Source: Pochonia chlamydosporia 170
Lineage: Eukaryota; Ascomycota; Sordariomycetes; Hypocreales; Clavicipitaceae
Reading direction: 5' to 3'
DNA: 64,000 bases
Assembly (NCBI RefSeq): GCF_001653235.2
Contig: NC_035794.1
Span: 3,038,001 to 3,102,000 of the forward strand
A program made the position numbers and the translations under genes. Shown piece by piece: positions 34,865 to 45,234 of this stretch (positions within the stretch are counted from its first letter, which is position 1; each line of letters starts with the position of its first letter). A model generated the notes under the pieces. The model was given only the letters and a program-made list of their open reading frames with translations, did no database searches and had not been told where the DNA came from.

Positions 34865-35042
34865 TTTTGTCGACTTTACATTCTAAGCAAGTTTGGCAAA
34901 TGTTGGATGTTTGTGTTGTGGTTGTGCAGCCTCACTCTGAGTCACAACTGCGCTGTCGGCCTTAGTAAGCGCGGTCGATCACGAACAAGACATAACGCAA
35001 TTCAAATATTGTCACTTTATTTTTGCATACTCTACGGCGTGA

Positions 35043-36332
35043 CTAATCCTGTAGACGGATCACAATCTTCCCCTTGATCTTACCCTCGCCAAAGTCAGTC
35101 AGAGCCGTGGCAAGGCTTTCGAACCCAGTTCCGTTGTAGACGTCGTACTCCAACGGAGTAAGCACACCGCTCGCCACATGTCCCTGCAGCGACGGAATCA
35201 TCTTCTTAGTTTCTTCGCTCACATGCTTGCCCAAGTCGTCATCCTGGCCCAGTTTACCGATCAGGACGTAGTACGAGGTGACGCCGTCTGGCATATCATA
35301 GTGGTTTCTACGCTTTGTTAGCCGTGTCCGTTTATAGGAACAAGGTAGTACGCACGCCTCGGACGTAGTATAGTATTTAGGACTCGCGGTTGACGCTTCA
35401 AGCATCTTGGCTGCAGCCTTATTCGATAGAGCGCTGGCATCGAACACGATGGAGTATTTGCCGCCAGTGATGGATTGAACTTCAGCGGCCTGTTCCTCGG
35501 GTGTGCCACGGTTATTGATGGCGGCTTGGGCGCCAAGTTTCAAAACAACCTATCCGGTATTCAGTATGCGTAGTAATGTCGTATTAGACGGGATGATTAC
35601 CGATTTGTTGGACGGCGAGCACGATGCCGCGACCTTGTATCCGCACAGGCGACCAATCTAACCAATTAGCCCATGTACCATAGAAGACTTCCATGAATAA
35701 CAAACCTGAATGGCATAATGTCCAACAGTACCACTTCCACCAAGCACAATAAGCCACTCGTCCTTCTCGGCAACCTTAGCCCCCGGCTCCGGCAGCGGAA
35801 CCTTCGCTCCAACAATGATACCAAACGCAGAAGTCTGTCTCATCAGCATCGTCCAACATCCTCACCAAATTCACAATACTCACAAGCGTCCCAACAGCAA
35901 TGGTAGAAGCCTGAGCGGGCGTCAACTCCCCCTCAACCTTGAACACATAGTCCTCATCTACCAGAAAGGTCTCCTGGAATGGAGAATACGCCTTCTGTCC
36001 AAGTCGACACTCGCTGTAGACGTAATCGCCCTTCTTGAGTTTTGTACACTCGGGACCCGTCTCGATGACTTGGGCGCAGAAATCGGAGCCGAGAACAGCA
36101 GGCCAGTCTTGGACTAGGACGCCATATTTCTGCATCACAGTTTCGCTTTCATCATGGTAAGTAGCGCACAAAGATCGGGAAGTAGGTAAGCAGGGTTGAC
36201 TTACACGGGGTTGAGTGCCACATAGACAGACTTCACAAGAGCATGTTTGGCACCAGGACTCGAGCGAGGCAAGTCATTGACGACGGTGAACGGCGCGCCG
36301 GCCTTTTCAACAGTAACTCCTGATTGAGACAT
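35043..36332 (-). CDS. MDR-family zinc-binding-like oxidoreductase (ToxD-like enoyl reductase)
   Basis: Six exons (36332-36205, 36145-35884, 35834-35706, 35657-35601, 35549-35356, 35307-35043) join in phase to 344 aa. The N-terminal GroES-like domain contains DWPAVLGSDFCAQVIETG. The Rossmann domain starts WLIVLGGSGTVGHYAIQ, binding NADPH, and is followed by FDASALSNKAA. The Cys/His ligands of the catalytic zinc are not seen, so it fits the zinc-free quinone/enoyl-reductase branch, annotated in fungi as 'zinc-binding oxidoreductase ToxD'. Such enzymes occur in both primary and secondary metabolism; here the neighbours are housekeeping genes, so no pathway is implied. The first intron's acceptor (GAAAG/C) is a slightly weak site chosen to keep the frame. 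Confidence 0.85.
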
Positions 36333-37090
36333 GGTACTTCTTTTCAACGAATATAGAATTGGAAGCTAGGGAGCTGATTTCACCTTGAAGAGATGATTTG
36401 GTAAATCTGACATCATAGGACTGACATCATTGCCAATTTATACCTCTCAAGCTACCCCAAATTCACGAATTGGCTCTCAAAGTAATCACGGACAAGTCGG
36501 CAATACTTCCTCCAAACAGTGGCGTTTCCCTCTGAAAATGGCAACCATCACGTCTTCTCAGCCCTAAAAGCGCATACTTCACACCAATGATTTCCATCCG
36601 CGGCTGAAAATGGCTCGAGAGCATCTTACCCCTCATGCCATCTTCATCAATTCACACTGGACCATAACTTTTCCACGCAATACATCCATGTGAAGCGCGT
36701 TCTGGACCCAGGCACCACCATAACGGGTGGCTAACTTGCACATTCTTCACCATTTCATAGGTTGGAACCCCTCAGTTCTCAAAATATTGCCCCCAAATTT
36801 GCTCAAAAAGCTGCAAGATTCCGGATGTCGTAAATTCTCGTTTACGCTATCCACGTCATGTAGCCGCCTAGGTGGCAAAGCAGCTATCTCCAAGCGAAGC
36901 TCCAGACGAGCAATGCCAAAAGTCAAAGGTGCAAGTCCCAAGCTGTCAGCTAACGCCACACTGCAGAGGCGCCCCACTCCCCACGGGCCGGATGAATAAA
37001 TGACCCGCCTAATCTTGCCTTCAACCACCAGAAAGTTTGAGATAGCTTCACGATGCCATTGACGCGACATTCGATCCAGGCACACCGAAA
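36333..37090. other. Divergent intergenic region
   Basis: About 760 bp between the oxidoreductase (minus) and Sm-D3 (plus) starts. It must hold both promoters; no specific site was recognised. Confidence 0.5.
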
Positions 37091-37557
37091 ATGACGTCCA
37101 CAATCGGCATCCCAATCAAGCTCCTCAACGAGGCACAGGTTTGTCCAGCCAGCACTTTCATTTTGCCACCGTTTGACAGAAACTGACGTGTGCAGGGCCA
37201 TATTGTGACCCTTGAAATCACAAGCGGTCAGACCTACCGCGGGAAACTGCTCGATGGTATGTACCCCTTCTTGCGCTGTCGTCTGGCGCTGTAGGCGTCG
37301 CATATTGGTGCTAATGTGTGGTAGCTGAGGATAATATGAATGTCCAACTAAAGGACATTACGGTCACCGCTCGCGACGGCCGCGTCTCCCACCTCGAACA
37401 AGTGTACATTCGGGGATCCCACGTGCGATTCTTCATCGTCCCGGACATGTTGCGCAATGCCCCCATGTTCAAGAGTAGGAACTTGAGAGGACGTGGTGTT
37501 GGTTTGGCAAGAGGAAGGGCGACTGTCAGTCGGGCTAGAGCTGGTGGACGGCGATGA
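37091..37557 (+). CDS. SMD3: Small nuclear ribonucleoprotein Sm D3
   Basis: Core Sm-ring subunit of spliceosomal U1, U2, U4 and U5 snRNPs. Three exons (37091-37138, 37196-37256, 37325-37557) join in phase to 113 aa. The Sm1 motif is rebuilt across exons: [20 protein letters not shown], then [16 protein letters not shown]. The Sm2 motif is [20 protein letters not shown]. The C-terminus has RG/GR dipeptides ([12 protein letters not shown]), a usual site of arginine methylation. Length and motifs are typical, and the start is fixed by the conserved beginning of the fold. Confidence 0.97.
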
Positions 37558-37769
37558 ATGTGACGCATGGAGGGTTTCGTATGAGGGGGCGGATGCAAAA
37601 TGATTAGCATAAAAGCTAGGGGGCTGGCGTTTGGGAATTTGGTTCAAGAAATTTCGTCTTATGATTTGGGGCCCGGATCAAGTGTAGAAGATTACACTAG
37701 AGGTGATGGCGGAGCTTCTACAAAGAAGAATATGCTACTATACAAATCTATATTCCCCCATATCGTACA

Positions 37770-39644
37770 TTACTTCATTCGAGCCAGTGCATCTTCTGCC
37801 TTGGCCACTAGCTCTTTCGTTGTTTGCAGTTCCCCCGTCTCTTCGACTCCGTTTGAACCGTTACTCTCCAAGACGGTAGCTACACTCTCTTCGGCTCCGC
37901 GAACTGCTTTGCGTCCTTCTTCCCGAACTTCCCCTTCCCAGAACGTTCTTGCCGCATCCCACTTCTTTTGCATTCTGCCTAGGCTGTACACGATTCCAAG
38001 GGCGGCAACCGCCCCAGCTTCATAGATGGTGGATGCAAATGACGAGACATATAACAGGGTTGCAAGAGACGTGGTTACACCAGAGGTGCCTAGGGATTGA
38101 ACCACCAACCTCTGTGCCAACGACTGCAACGCGGGTACAGTTTCATTTTGTAGGTAACGGCGGGTGAACGCAATGTGGCCAGGCCATTTTGGAAGCGAAG
38201 ATGATGACGTTGCGGCGAGGGCGGGAGCGTGCTCGCCTGAACCCAGCTTTCGAGACTCTGCGGTATTCACAGATGACGCTGGCTGAGGGTACTCTGGATG
38301 CGAGCCACCTAACTGCTCAATTCTGCCTGTCAGATAAACAAGTTCTTGTTCCGCAGTGGGCATAAATCGCTGGCTAAGCATCTCGTTCGTAAGCATGGCA
38401 ATATCGTCCACGCGCCAGAATAACTTCCACCATCCCAACTTGCGCCATCGCCGGCCCTTGAAGGCCATATCCAGCTCATCCTGTAACTCTGAATGAGCGC
38501 TCTGTGCCCATTCAGCAAGGCGTTGGTTCAAGGCGGCCACAGCCGGGTCATCGCTCTTCAAAGTCAGCGCTTTAGACAACATTCGTGTCTCAGCGAGTTG
38601 AATTTCCGATGTCGTATTCTGCAACAGTGACGCTATGAGTTTGCGTACAGCCAGTTTCGTCTCATCAGCGACGGGCTTGGCACCATTTTTGAGCCACTTC
38701 AGCAACGTAGGCACATTACTTGAAAACCATAAGCGCTCATAGTCCATAGCGTTTTGCGGTCCTTGACGAAACAACCCAATACCTCGCTCGGCAAGCGAGA
38801 CGTCCACAACGTCGAAGTTGGCCTGAAGTTGGTCCTTGGATACTCCGTCAAATTGGACTGCTGCGGTGATGGATTCGTCTGTTTCCGAGACCGGAAGGGC
38901 GGATACATTTACTGCACCCATTAACCCATCCGCAACAAGGAGGGCTTGGTGGACTGGCGTCGAAATCGGTGATACTCGGTCTTTGGCGGATGGTATATCG
39001 ACAGTTGGAACCAGTACTGCATCTTCCAAGCTTTGGATAGAAGTCTCTCCAGGTGCACCATATGGGACATTCACTTCCATTAGAAGGAACTCGATATTAT
39101 ACCCATCCAACTCCGGAGACGAGATATGCATCTCATCCAGGCCCGTCTCCTTCTCGATTTCGAGGGACACGGCATGTTTCTGTGGCGGGCCGACCCTCAC
39201 AATCAGCGGTTTGGTCTCATCCCGGTGCTCTAGCTCTCTTTCCCATGGCTGTTCCTCCTGTAGCGGATCAGCAAGCAAGGCACGAAGAACCCTCCGAGCT
39301 GTTGGCCCTGCCGCAGCACCGTTCGCCAGTCCCAAAATGGCGACACGTATGATCTCGGTGCCAGTAGCTTGCCGCAAGCCCTGAAGCGCCAATTGGAGTC
39401 TGGATATGTTTATCAGGTTTGGCGATTGCTTTTGAAGCTCAAGCAGCGTATTTTCCAGCTCGATTCGCGGGTTTGTCGAGGTCGAGAGAGCTCGTCGGGA
39501 AGCAGCTTCGGCTTTTGTCCTGAGCCGAGGACGAACTGCCTGAGAGGAGCACGCGCAAATCGGACACGGCGATGCAGCAAGCCGCCGTCCTTGTCGGAAG
39601 AGGCGATGCCCGCTGCGGGACAGCAGGGCGGACTTGGAGGCCAT
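37770..39644 (-). CDS. Mitochondrial protein, Mmc1-like
   Basis: Single exon of 624 aa. The first about 55 residues are Arg/Ser/Ala-rich without acidic clusters (SGHRLFRQGRRLA, ASRRALSTSTN), a strong mitochondrial presequence. A long helical and mixed region follows (LLELQKQSPNLINISRLQLALQGLR, then GPTARRVLRALLADP), with an amphipathic segment WRKLGWWKLFWRVDDIAML. Near the C-terminus is a probable membrane pair (TSLATLLYVSSFASTIYEAGAVAALGIVYSLG) and a coiled-coil tail. This arrangement matches the fungal Mmc1 family, proposed to act at the inner membrane and cristae. The name is from memory of the family and is tentative. Convergent with Sm-D3, 212 bp apart. Confidence 0.6.
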   Translation of the reverse strand: MASKSALLSRSGHRLFRQGRRLAASPCPICACSSQAVRPRLRTKAEAASRRALSTSTNPRIELENTLLELQKQSPNLINISRLQLALQGLRQATGTEIIRVAILGLANGAAAGPTARRVLRALLADPLQEEQPWERELEHRDETKPLIVRVGPPQKHAVSLEIEKETGLDEMHISSPELDGYNIEFLLMEVNVPYGAPGETSIQSLEDAVLVPTVDIPSAKDRVSPISTPVHQALLVADGLMGAVNVSALPVSETDESITAAVQFDGVSKDQLQANFDVVDVSLAERGIGLFRQGPQNAMDYERLWFSSNVPTLLKWLKNGAKPVADETKLAVRKLIASLLQNTTSEIQLAETRMLSKALTLKSDDPAVAALNQRLAEWAQSAHSELQDELDMAFKGRRWRKLGWWKLFWRVDDIAMLTNEMLSQRFMPTAEQELVYLTGRIEQLGGSHPEYPQPASSVNTAESRKLGSGEHAPALAATSSSSLPKWPGHIAFTRRYLQNETVPALQSLAQRLVVQSLGTSGVTTSLATLLYVSSFASTIYEAGAVAALGIVYSLGRMQKKWDAARTFWEGEVREEGRKAVRGAEESVATVLESNGSNGVEETGELQTTKELVAKAEDALARMK

Positions 39645-40687
39645 CGGTAGATGGGGAGTGTTTCGAGATGGCCGAGCTTGTACGGAGTATTCTGGTTATC
39701 GGATGCGAGCTGTGGGCGGGATTTGTCGAGCTCCTGGCGAGGCGCGGATAAACTTAAGGCCTTTCTGTGCTGAAGCAACCTGCTGACCTTCCACCTTCAC
39801 AATTCAACGTTTTCACGCATGTGGATAAATGTTGCATCCTCTGCATTCACTTTTTTACATGCCAAGAAATTTCATCTATTTTTTGCAAGGCTGAGAGTCG
39901 TTGATTGTCTTCTTTCCCGTCAGCTGGTTATTCGTCTAGTCAGAGGGCCATCAGTAGCCCGACAAGGTTCCGCAACAGATGATGGCTTCCGGCGAACAAT
40001 CAGTCGGTTCATTAACATTCCTGTCCACTTCATCGTATGAGCTCATGCGTGGACTACTTCGGCATGGACCGCATGGAGTGCACGACACAGTAATAACACT
40101 TGGAACGACTGGCATCGAAATGTAATCACTCAGGCAATGGGATTGAGACCATGACGCAAGGCCAGGCTCCTGCAGGCGAAGAACAACAGAATGCCAAGGA
40201 GTACTAATAACACTAACTGGAGGATGTCGTAGACGTCGCGTACAATATTCACAGCATTGTCATATCCCTCTACTCTGGAAAATTACGCCTTGCCACAGAC
40301 AATTCTCCGGCTGCTTCTAGAAGCAGTTAACGCAAAAATAGCCTGGCGTGGCTTAGCTGTCTGGGGATGAGATTGCCCTACACTGTGCCTCGATCGGTGG
40401 ATCACCAGAACAAAATCAGTGGTGGCTCGACTGAGTGGTCAGCAGCCATCAGCACAGTTGGACACTGTTGGCATGGATCCTTGGCGCCGTAATACGCCAC
40501 CCCGAAGGAGTGTTGCTGTGTATCGCCTGCGGCTAAGTTGTTCTGATGTCATCAGGATCTCAATGCCGACTCTCCGGAGCAACAAAGGTTCAAGGCGAAA
40601 TCCTTTGAGGCGTTGAAAGGTATATTATGGAGGTGTAGCCTCTACGAATTCGGCACACCAATCTCTCAAACGTAAAATTCAGCAAAT
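39645..40687. other. Divergent intergenic region
   Basis: About 1 kb between the Mmc1-like gene and the coiled-coil gene. No coding frame is supported. Confidence 0.5.
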
Positions 40688-41776
40688 ATGTCAGTACAAT
40701 CACAGATCATCGAAGCGGCAGCCACACAGGACGAGCTTCTCAAAGTTCTGTCAGACACCGACCATGCATCTCCGGCACTAAAAGAGCAACTCAAGTTGGT
40801 CGAGGATTTGAGAACTCACCTACGCAACTCCGACCACGCACTAAAGCAACTCAAGACCAAGCGCGAATTAAACTTGAAGCAACACGAAAAGTATCGAGAC
40901 AGCCACGTCCGCCGGTTTATGTACAAGGCAACCGGCAATCGGGAGAAGTTCGCAGAAAAGGCCTCCAATGGTGAGCAGGAGTACTTCGACGTACTTCAGC
41001 AAGCACAACAGGAGAATAACCAGAACGCTGCTGTCAAGCAGCAACTTGAAGACGCCTCGAGATCCCGAGACGAGCTCCAATCGCTCTCAGAGGTGCACGA
41101 CAATGCGCAACGTCAACTGGATGACATTTATGCCCGCATTTTCAACGGACAGACAGAAGGCTTTCCCGAGGAAGATGAGTGCGAGTCAAGGTGCAATGGC
41201 ATGCTAGCGACGTACCGCGAGTGCAGGGGAAAATGGGAGGCTGAAAATTCAGCGATGCAGGCCCTCTCCGCCGCAATAAAGTCCATGGACGAATCGATCA
41301 GGCACATAAACTCAGCTCTGTCATACTCCCGCTGGGACATGTTCGGCGGCGGCACCATGGCAGACGCAATGGAACGCAATGCGCTGGCAAAGAGTGATCA
41401 TGCTGCGATGCAGGCTCAATTGCAGGTGTCCAAGGCGCAAAAGGCATCGCCGTTTGTACAAAGCCTGCCCAATTTCAATATAAATCACGGGCACATCTTT
41501 TCCGATGTATTTTTCGACAACATCTTTACAGACATGCGGTTCCATGAGGAGATTAAGAGGGCGGCGGGGGAGTTGCAGCGGGCGGAGGGCGCCGTGAAGA
41601 ATGAGTTGACAAAGACCAAAGAAAGGCAGAGTGCACTGGGGACAGAACTGAGTCAGAGGGAGAATGAGTTGAAAAGAACAAGGGAAGAGTTGCAGAAGAT
41701 CCGGAGCGAGATATTCGAGAAGGTGTTGAATGAAAGGGGTGAGAAGGGAGCAGAGAGCAAGGCGGTCGAGGTGTGA
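40688..41776 (+). CDS. Coiled-coil protein, hypothetical
   Basis: Single exon of 362 aa. Two long heptad-rich helices: residues about 30-150 (LKEQLKLVEDLRTHLRNSDH and onwards) and about 290-355 (ELSQRENELKRTREELQKIR). Between them is a Trp/Gly/Phe-rich link with FGGGTMADAMERN and HIFSDVFFDNIFTD. No signal peptide, transmembrane helix or catalytic motif. The pattern resembles uncharacterised fungal coiled-coil proteins, and I do not recognise a named family. Base use is ordinary for the window. The start ATG has an A at -3. Confidence 0.7.
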   Translation: MSVQSQIIEAAATQDELLKVLSDTDHASPALKEQLKLVEDLRTHLRNSDHALKQLKTKRELNLKQHEKYRDSHVRRFMYKATGNREKFAEKASNGEQEYFDVLQQAQQENNQNAAVKQQLEDASRSRDELQSLSEVHDNAQRQLDDIYARIFNGQTEGFPEEDECESRCNGMLATYRECRGKWEAENSAMQALSAAIKSMDESIRHINSALSYSRWDMFGGGTMADAMERNALAKSDHAAMQAQLQVSKAQKASPFVQSLPNFNINHGHIFSDVFFDNIFTDMRFHEEIKRAAGELQRAEGAVKNELTKTKERQSALGTELSQRENELKRTREELQKIRSEIFEKVLNERGEKGAESKAVEV

Positions 41777-42558
41777 TCCGTTGACGCCAGTGTCGCCGTT
41801 TGTGTTATAGACTGTACGTAAACTTACGATGTAATGAATGAATTTTGTTGCAGCCCTACAGCTATCATTCGTGAAACCATGATTCCAACGTGAATCCGCC
41901 TCATTTGCCTTGACCAACCTCTCACGCAGGATAAGTTGTTAGTCGACGCACCGCCGTCAAATATAGCACAGACCACAAAATTGTTCGACATTGCCGGATA
42001 TCGCAGCCCTCCAGTCTCAGTCAACTTAACTAACGAAGCCGAATTTTACACCACTTACAATTCCCAAAACCATGGTCCACGTAGTCTCTGCCAAACATCG
42101 GCGTTCAACCCAACCGATGTCCGACATCTCTCACTACAAGCAACACTGCCCCACTGCATCGTACTGGCGCTCCAAGATCCGAACTGGCCAATCAGCCTGA
42201 AGCATGCTTCCCATCTCGGCGGTCTCCATGTCCGACACCAACGGTAGGGCTGGAGCTATGCCTTAACAGTATTGAGTAGATGATATTAGTATATTAAAAT
42301 ATTATTTGGGAATACGCAGGTGAGGCGTGGCGATTGCGTGTGCTGAATTAGCTTATGTGGTCGGTCGTTCTATTCTAGTCATGCATGTGGGATGACGTTG
42401 AAGTATAAAGTGCTTGATGGCCATGGAACGGAAACATCATCCAATCTTTATGATAGACACTCAATGAGATATCACTCTTGATGCTCTATTTGTTTCTTCA
42501 CATGTCCATCAGTATTTCTACACTTTACCAATATCACTTACACCAGAAATCCCCCAAC
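41777..42558. other. Intergenic
   Basis: About 780 bp. A plus-strand frame at 41936-42247 has no motif and is not called. Confidence 0.5.
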
Positions 42559-43488
42559 ATGTCTTCTCAAGGTAACCATCACACACCTCACAACTACACC
42601 ACATCTAACATCACAGAATCCAAACCCAACGGCTACATAGACCCCAACTTCCCCAACCCCCACGGCCCACACGACGTCCCCATCATAATCTACGGCTTCA
42701 CCCCGTCTTTCGCACTCGCCCTCTTCGCAGCAATCTGGTTCACAGCCTTCTTCCTCATCCACACCATCCAGCTCACCATCCACCGAACATGGTACTTCTC
42801 CAGCTTCACCATCGGTCTCCTCTTCGAAATAACAGGCTACATCGCCCGCAGCCTCTCTGCGAAACTCGACCCCTACCATCTCATCTACTTTGTCCTAAAC
42901 TACTTCTTCATCGTCACGGCGCCTGTATTCCTCGCCGCAGGCATCTACACCATTCTGTCTGTCCTGATATCCCGCCTAGGCACAAAGTACACACCCCTGT
43001 CATCAAAGTTCATACTGTGGTTCTTCATTACATCCGATGCAGTCGCTACTATTACCCAAGTGGCTGGTGCATCGTTGATTGGCTCTAAAACAAGCAAGCA
43101 TGAGGACCCGACGACCGCGAATAACATCCTCGTAGGAGGGTTGGCCTACCAAGTCTTTAGTATGAGTGTGTTTGTGCTTGTTGGCGGTTCGTTTCTATGG
43201 CGAGCTAGAAGGGTGTTGCGGAGGAAGAAACTGGTTGGATTTGCTGTGGTGTTTTGCACGGCTACATTGTTGGTGTATTTGAGGACGGTGTTTCGGCTGG
43301 CAGAGACGGCGGAGGGGTTATTTGGGTCTTTGCAGACGCATGAGGTTTATTTTGCGGTGCTGGAATTTGCACCGGTGGCGGCTGCGGTGGGATTATTTGC
43401 GGGATGGCATCCGGGACGATGTTTGGGAGGGAAGAAGATTGATCTGCAGGAGGATGGGAAGAGGTATCGACGTGTTGCCAGGGTGTAG
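42559..43488 (+). CDS. RTA1-like seven-helix membrane protein
   Basis: Single exon of 309 aa. The start is the ATG at 42559 (MSSQGNHHTP); an upstream in-frame ATG at 42478 would add a hydrophobic, probably non-native leader. Seven hydrophobic segments follow: IIYGFTPSFALALFAAIWFTA, the family motif FTIGLLFEITGYIARSLS, LNYFFIVTAPVFLAAGIYTIL, FFITSDAVATITQVAGA, GLAYQVFSMSVFVLVGG, VVFCTATLLVYLRTVFRLAE and YFAVLEFAPVAAAVGLFAGW. RTA1 proteins are plasma-membrane proteins linked to resistance to lipid-like drugs and to phosphatidylcholine/sphingoid-base movement. The first half of the gene is C-rich on the coding strand and the second half G-rich. Confidence 0.9.
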   Translation: MSSQGNHHTPHNYTTSNITESKPNGYIDPNFPNPHGPHDVPIIIYGFTPSFALALFAAIWFTAFFLIHTIQLTIHRTWYFSSFTIGLLFEITGYIARSLSAKLDPYHLIYFVLNYFFIVTAPVFLAAGIYTILSVLISRLGTKYTPLSSKFILWFFITSDAVATITQVAGASLIGSKTSKHEDPTTANNILVGGLAYQVFSMSVFVLVGGSFLWRARRVLRRKKLVGFAVVFCTATLLVYLRTVFRLAETAEGLFGSLQTHEVYFAVLEFAPVAAAVGLFAGWHPGRCLGGKKIDLQEDGKRYRRVARV

Positions 43489-43967
43489 GTTGTGACTGAC
43501 GCCGACCCAGAGTTTCGACGCAAAATAATGGTGAGTTTTGTGAGAATAAAATGTCCACACTTTTGTAGATTTAGAAAACTTTCGTTCACTGTAACGTGAG
43601 GAATAACAAACAGCTTTATATAAATAAAATACATGCCGGGTTGGGATGTTCTTTCCGTCGGCACATTGAGACTGGTTTGCCTCCAGTCTACACGAAGACA
43701 TGTACTTTGCTCTCTGGTGTTTCCCGTGCAGCAATCTTACCAGCACAACATTTGAAATCTTTTAAAACTCATATCGTAAACAAAATAAGCTCAATCCTAC
43801 ATTTCAATTAAAGCACATCACGTATTACAATTGTACAACCCACCATCCGTAGCACCAGGCAATCCATCCATCACACCCCACCAAAACACCAACTCCAACT
43901 CCAATTCCCCTCAGACCCAAAATCTCCACCACAAACCCAACATCACCATCATCACACCAAATCCAAA
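43489..43967. other. Intergenic
   Basis: About 480 bp. CA-rich just before the GH18 start. Nothing coding. Confidence 0.5.
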
Positions 43968-44978
43968 ATGCCTCCCATACCACCGCACAAAACCCCCCTC
44001 CCCCGCATAATAACCTACTACCAAACCCACCACACCCCCTCCGGCGACTTCATCTCCGTCCTCCCCCTCCTCACCCGACCATCCATATCCCTAACGCACC
44101 TCATCCTCGCAGCATGCCACATCAACGACCTCCCCACAGACATAACCCTCAACGACCACCCCCCAGACCACCCACGCTTCCAAACCCTCTGGGCCGAGCT
44201 CCGCGTCCTCCAAGCCTCCGGCATCAAAGTCCTCCTCATGCTCGGCGGCGCCGCACAGGGAACGTACGCGCGCCTGGAATCCGAACAGTTCGAGGCCTAC
44301 TACGCTCCGCTGAAGCAACTCATCAAGGAGCGAAACCTGGACGGCATTGACCTGGACGTTGAAGAGCCGATGACCCTGGGAGGCATCATCAAGTTGATCG
44401 ACAGGTTGAGGGCGGATTTCAGCCCTGAATTCATCATTACCATGGCACCGGTTGCCATGGCCCTGTTGGACCCGGAGAAGAACCTAAGCGGGTTTGACTA
44501 CGAGGCGCTGGAGGTCATGAGAGGCAAGGAGATTGCCTGGTACAACACACAGTTTTATTGCGGATGGGGAAACTTGAGCAATACGCTAATGTACGATTTG
44601 ATGCTGCAAAAGGGATGGAGTCCGGAAAAACTGGTCATCGGAGTCGTGACAAACCCTGCTAATGGATCTGGGTTCGTGCCGTGGGAGATGCTCTCTGCGA
44701 TCCTGGGCATTTTAAACAGGCGTCACCAGAACTTTGGAGGAGTCATGGGCTGGGAATACTTCAACAGTCTGCCGGGCGATGCGGGACGGCCCTGGGAATG
44801 GGCAGGCAACATGTCGATGCTTTTGAGAGCACACTCTCTTGGGCCTGTACCAACCCCAGCTGGAACAGAGACTCAACCAATTGTCGATGGTGAGGCAGAC
44901 CCAGATCCTGTCAACGACATCCCTTTGCAAGTGCCCACAGACTTTGACTATTACTCCGATAGTACAGGAGACGAATAG
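43968..44978 (+). CDS. GH18-family glycoside hydrolase without signal peptide
   Basis: Single exon of 336 aa. The catalytic motif DGIDLDVEE lies at residues 125-133, with the expected proton-donor Glu132. The barrel strands IKVLLMLGGAAQG, FIITMAPVAMALL and YNTQFYCGWG, and the late Trp in VMGWEYFNSL, match GH18 chitinase or endo-beta-N-acetylglucosaminidase folds. The N-terminus (PPIPPHKTPLPRIITYYQTH) is not a signal peptide, so a cytosolic role, for example deglycosylating misfolded glycoproteins (ENGase-like), is as likely as chitin breakdown. The C-terminus is acidic and disordered (DFDYYSDSTGDE). The substrate is not resolved. Confidence 0.88.
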   Translation: MPPIPPHKTPLPRIITYYQTHHTPSGDFISVLPLLTRPSISLTHLILAACHINDLPTDITLNDHPPDHPRFQTLWAELRVLQASGIKVLLMLGGAAQGTYARLESEQFEAYYAPLKQLIKERNLDGIDLDVEEPMTLGGIIKLIDRLRADFSPEFIITMAPVAMALLDPEKNLSGFDYEALEVMRGKEIAWYNTQFYCGWGNLSNTLMYDLMLQKGWSPEKLVIGVVTNPANGSGFVPWEMLSAILGILNRRHQNFGGVMGWEYFNSLPGDAGRPWEWAGNMSMLLRAHSLGPVPTPAGTETQPIVDGEADPDPVNDIPLQVPTDFDYYSDSTGDE

Positions 44979-45234
44979 CTAGACAAGATGACAACAGACC
45001 AGGCATGAAGAACATAAATCACGTAGTAGTAGTTGCGTTAGACACTGGTATAGAATCAGATTTATTCGTTCAAAAAGGTGGCAAGTTTCTAGTTGTACAA
45101 GCAGCAATAATATCGTGAATCCATCGCACCAACCCATCGCAAATATCTCTCTATCAATCTAAAAGCAATCGCCATATGTATATCTGGGAGTCTCTAACAA
45201 ATCTTAATCGCTCCCCACAGTCCGCAGCATCTTC
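44979..45234. other. Convergent intergenic region
   Basis: 256 bp between the GH18 gene and the secreted-protein gene. Nothing seen. Confidence 0.4.
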
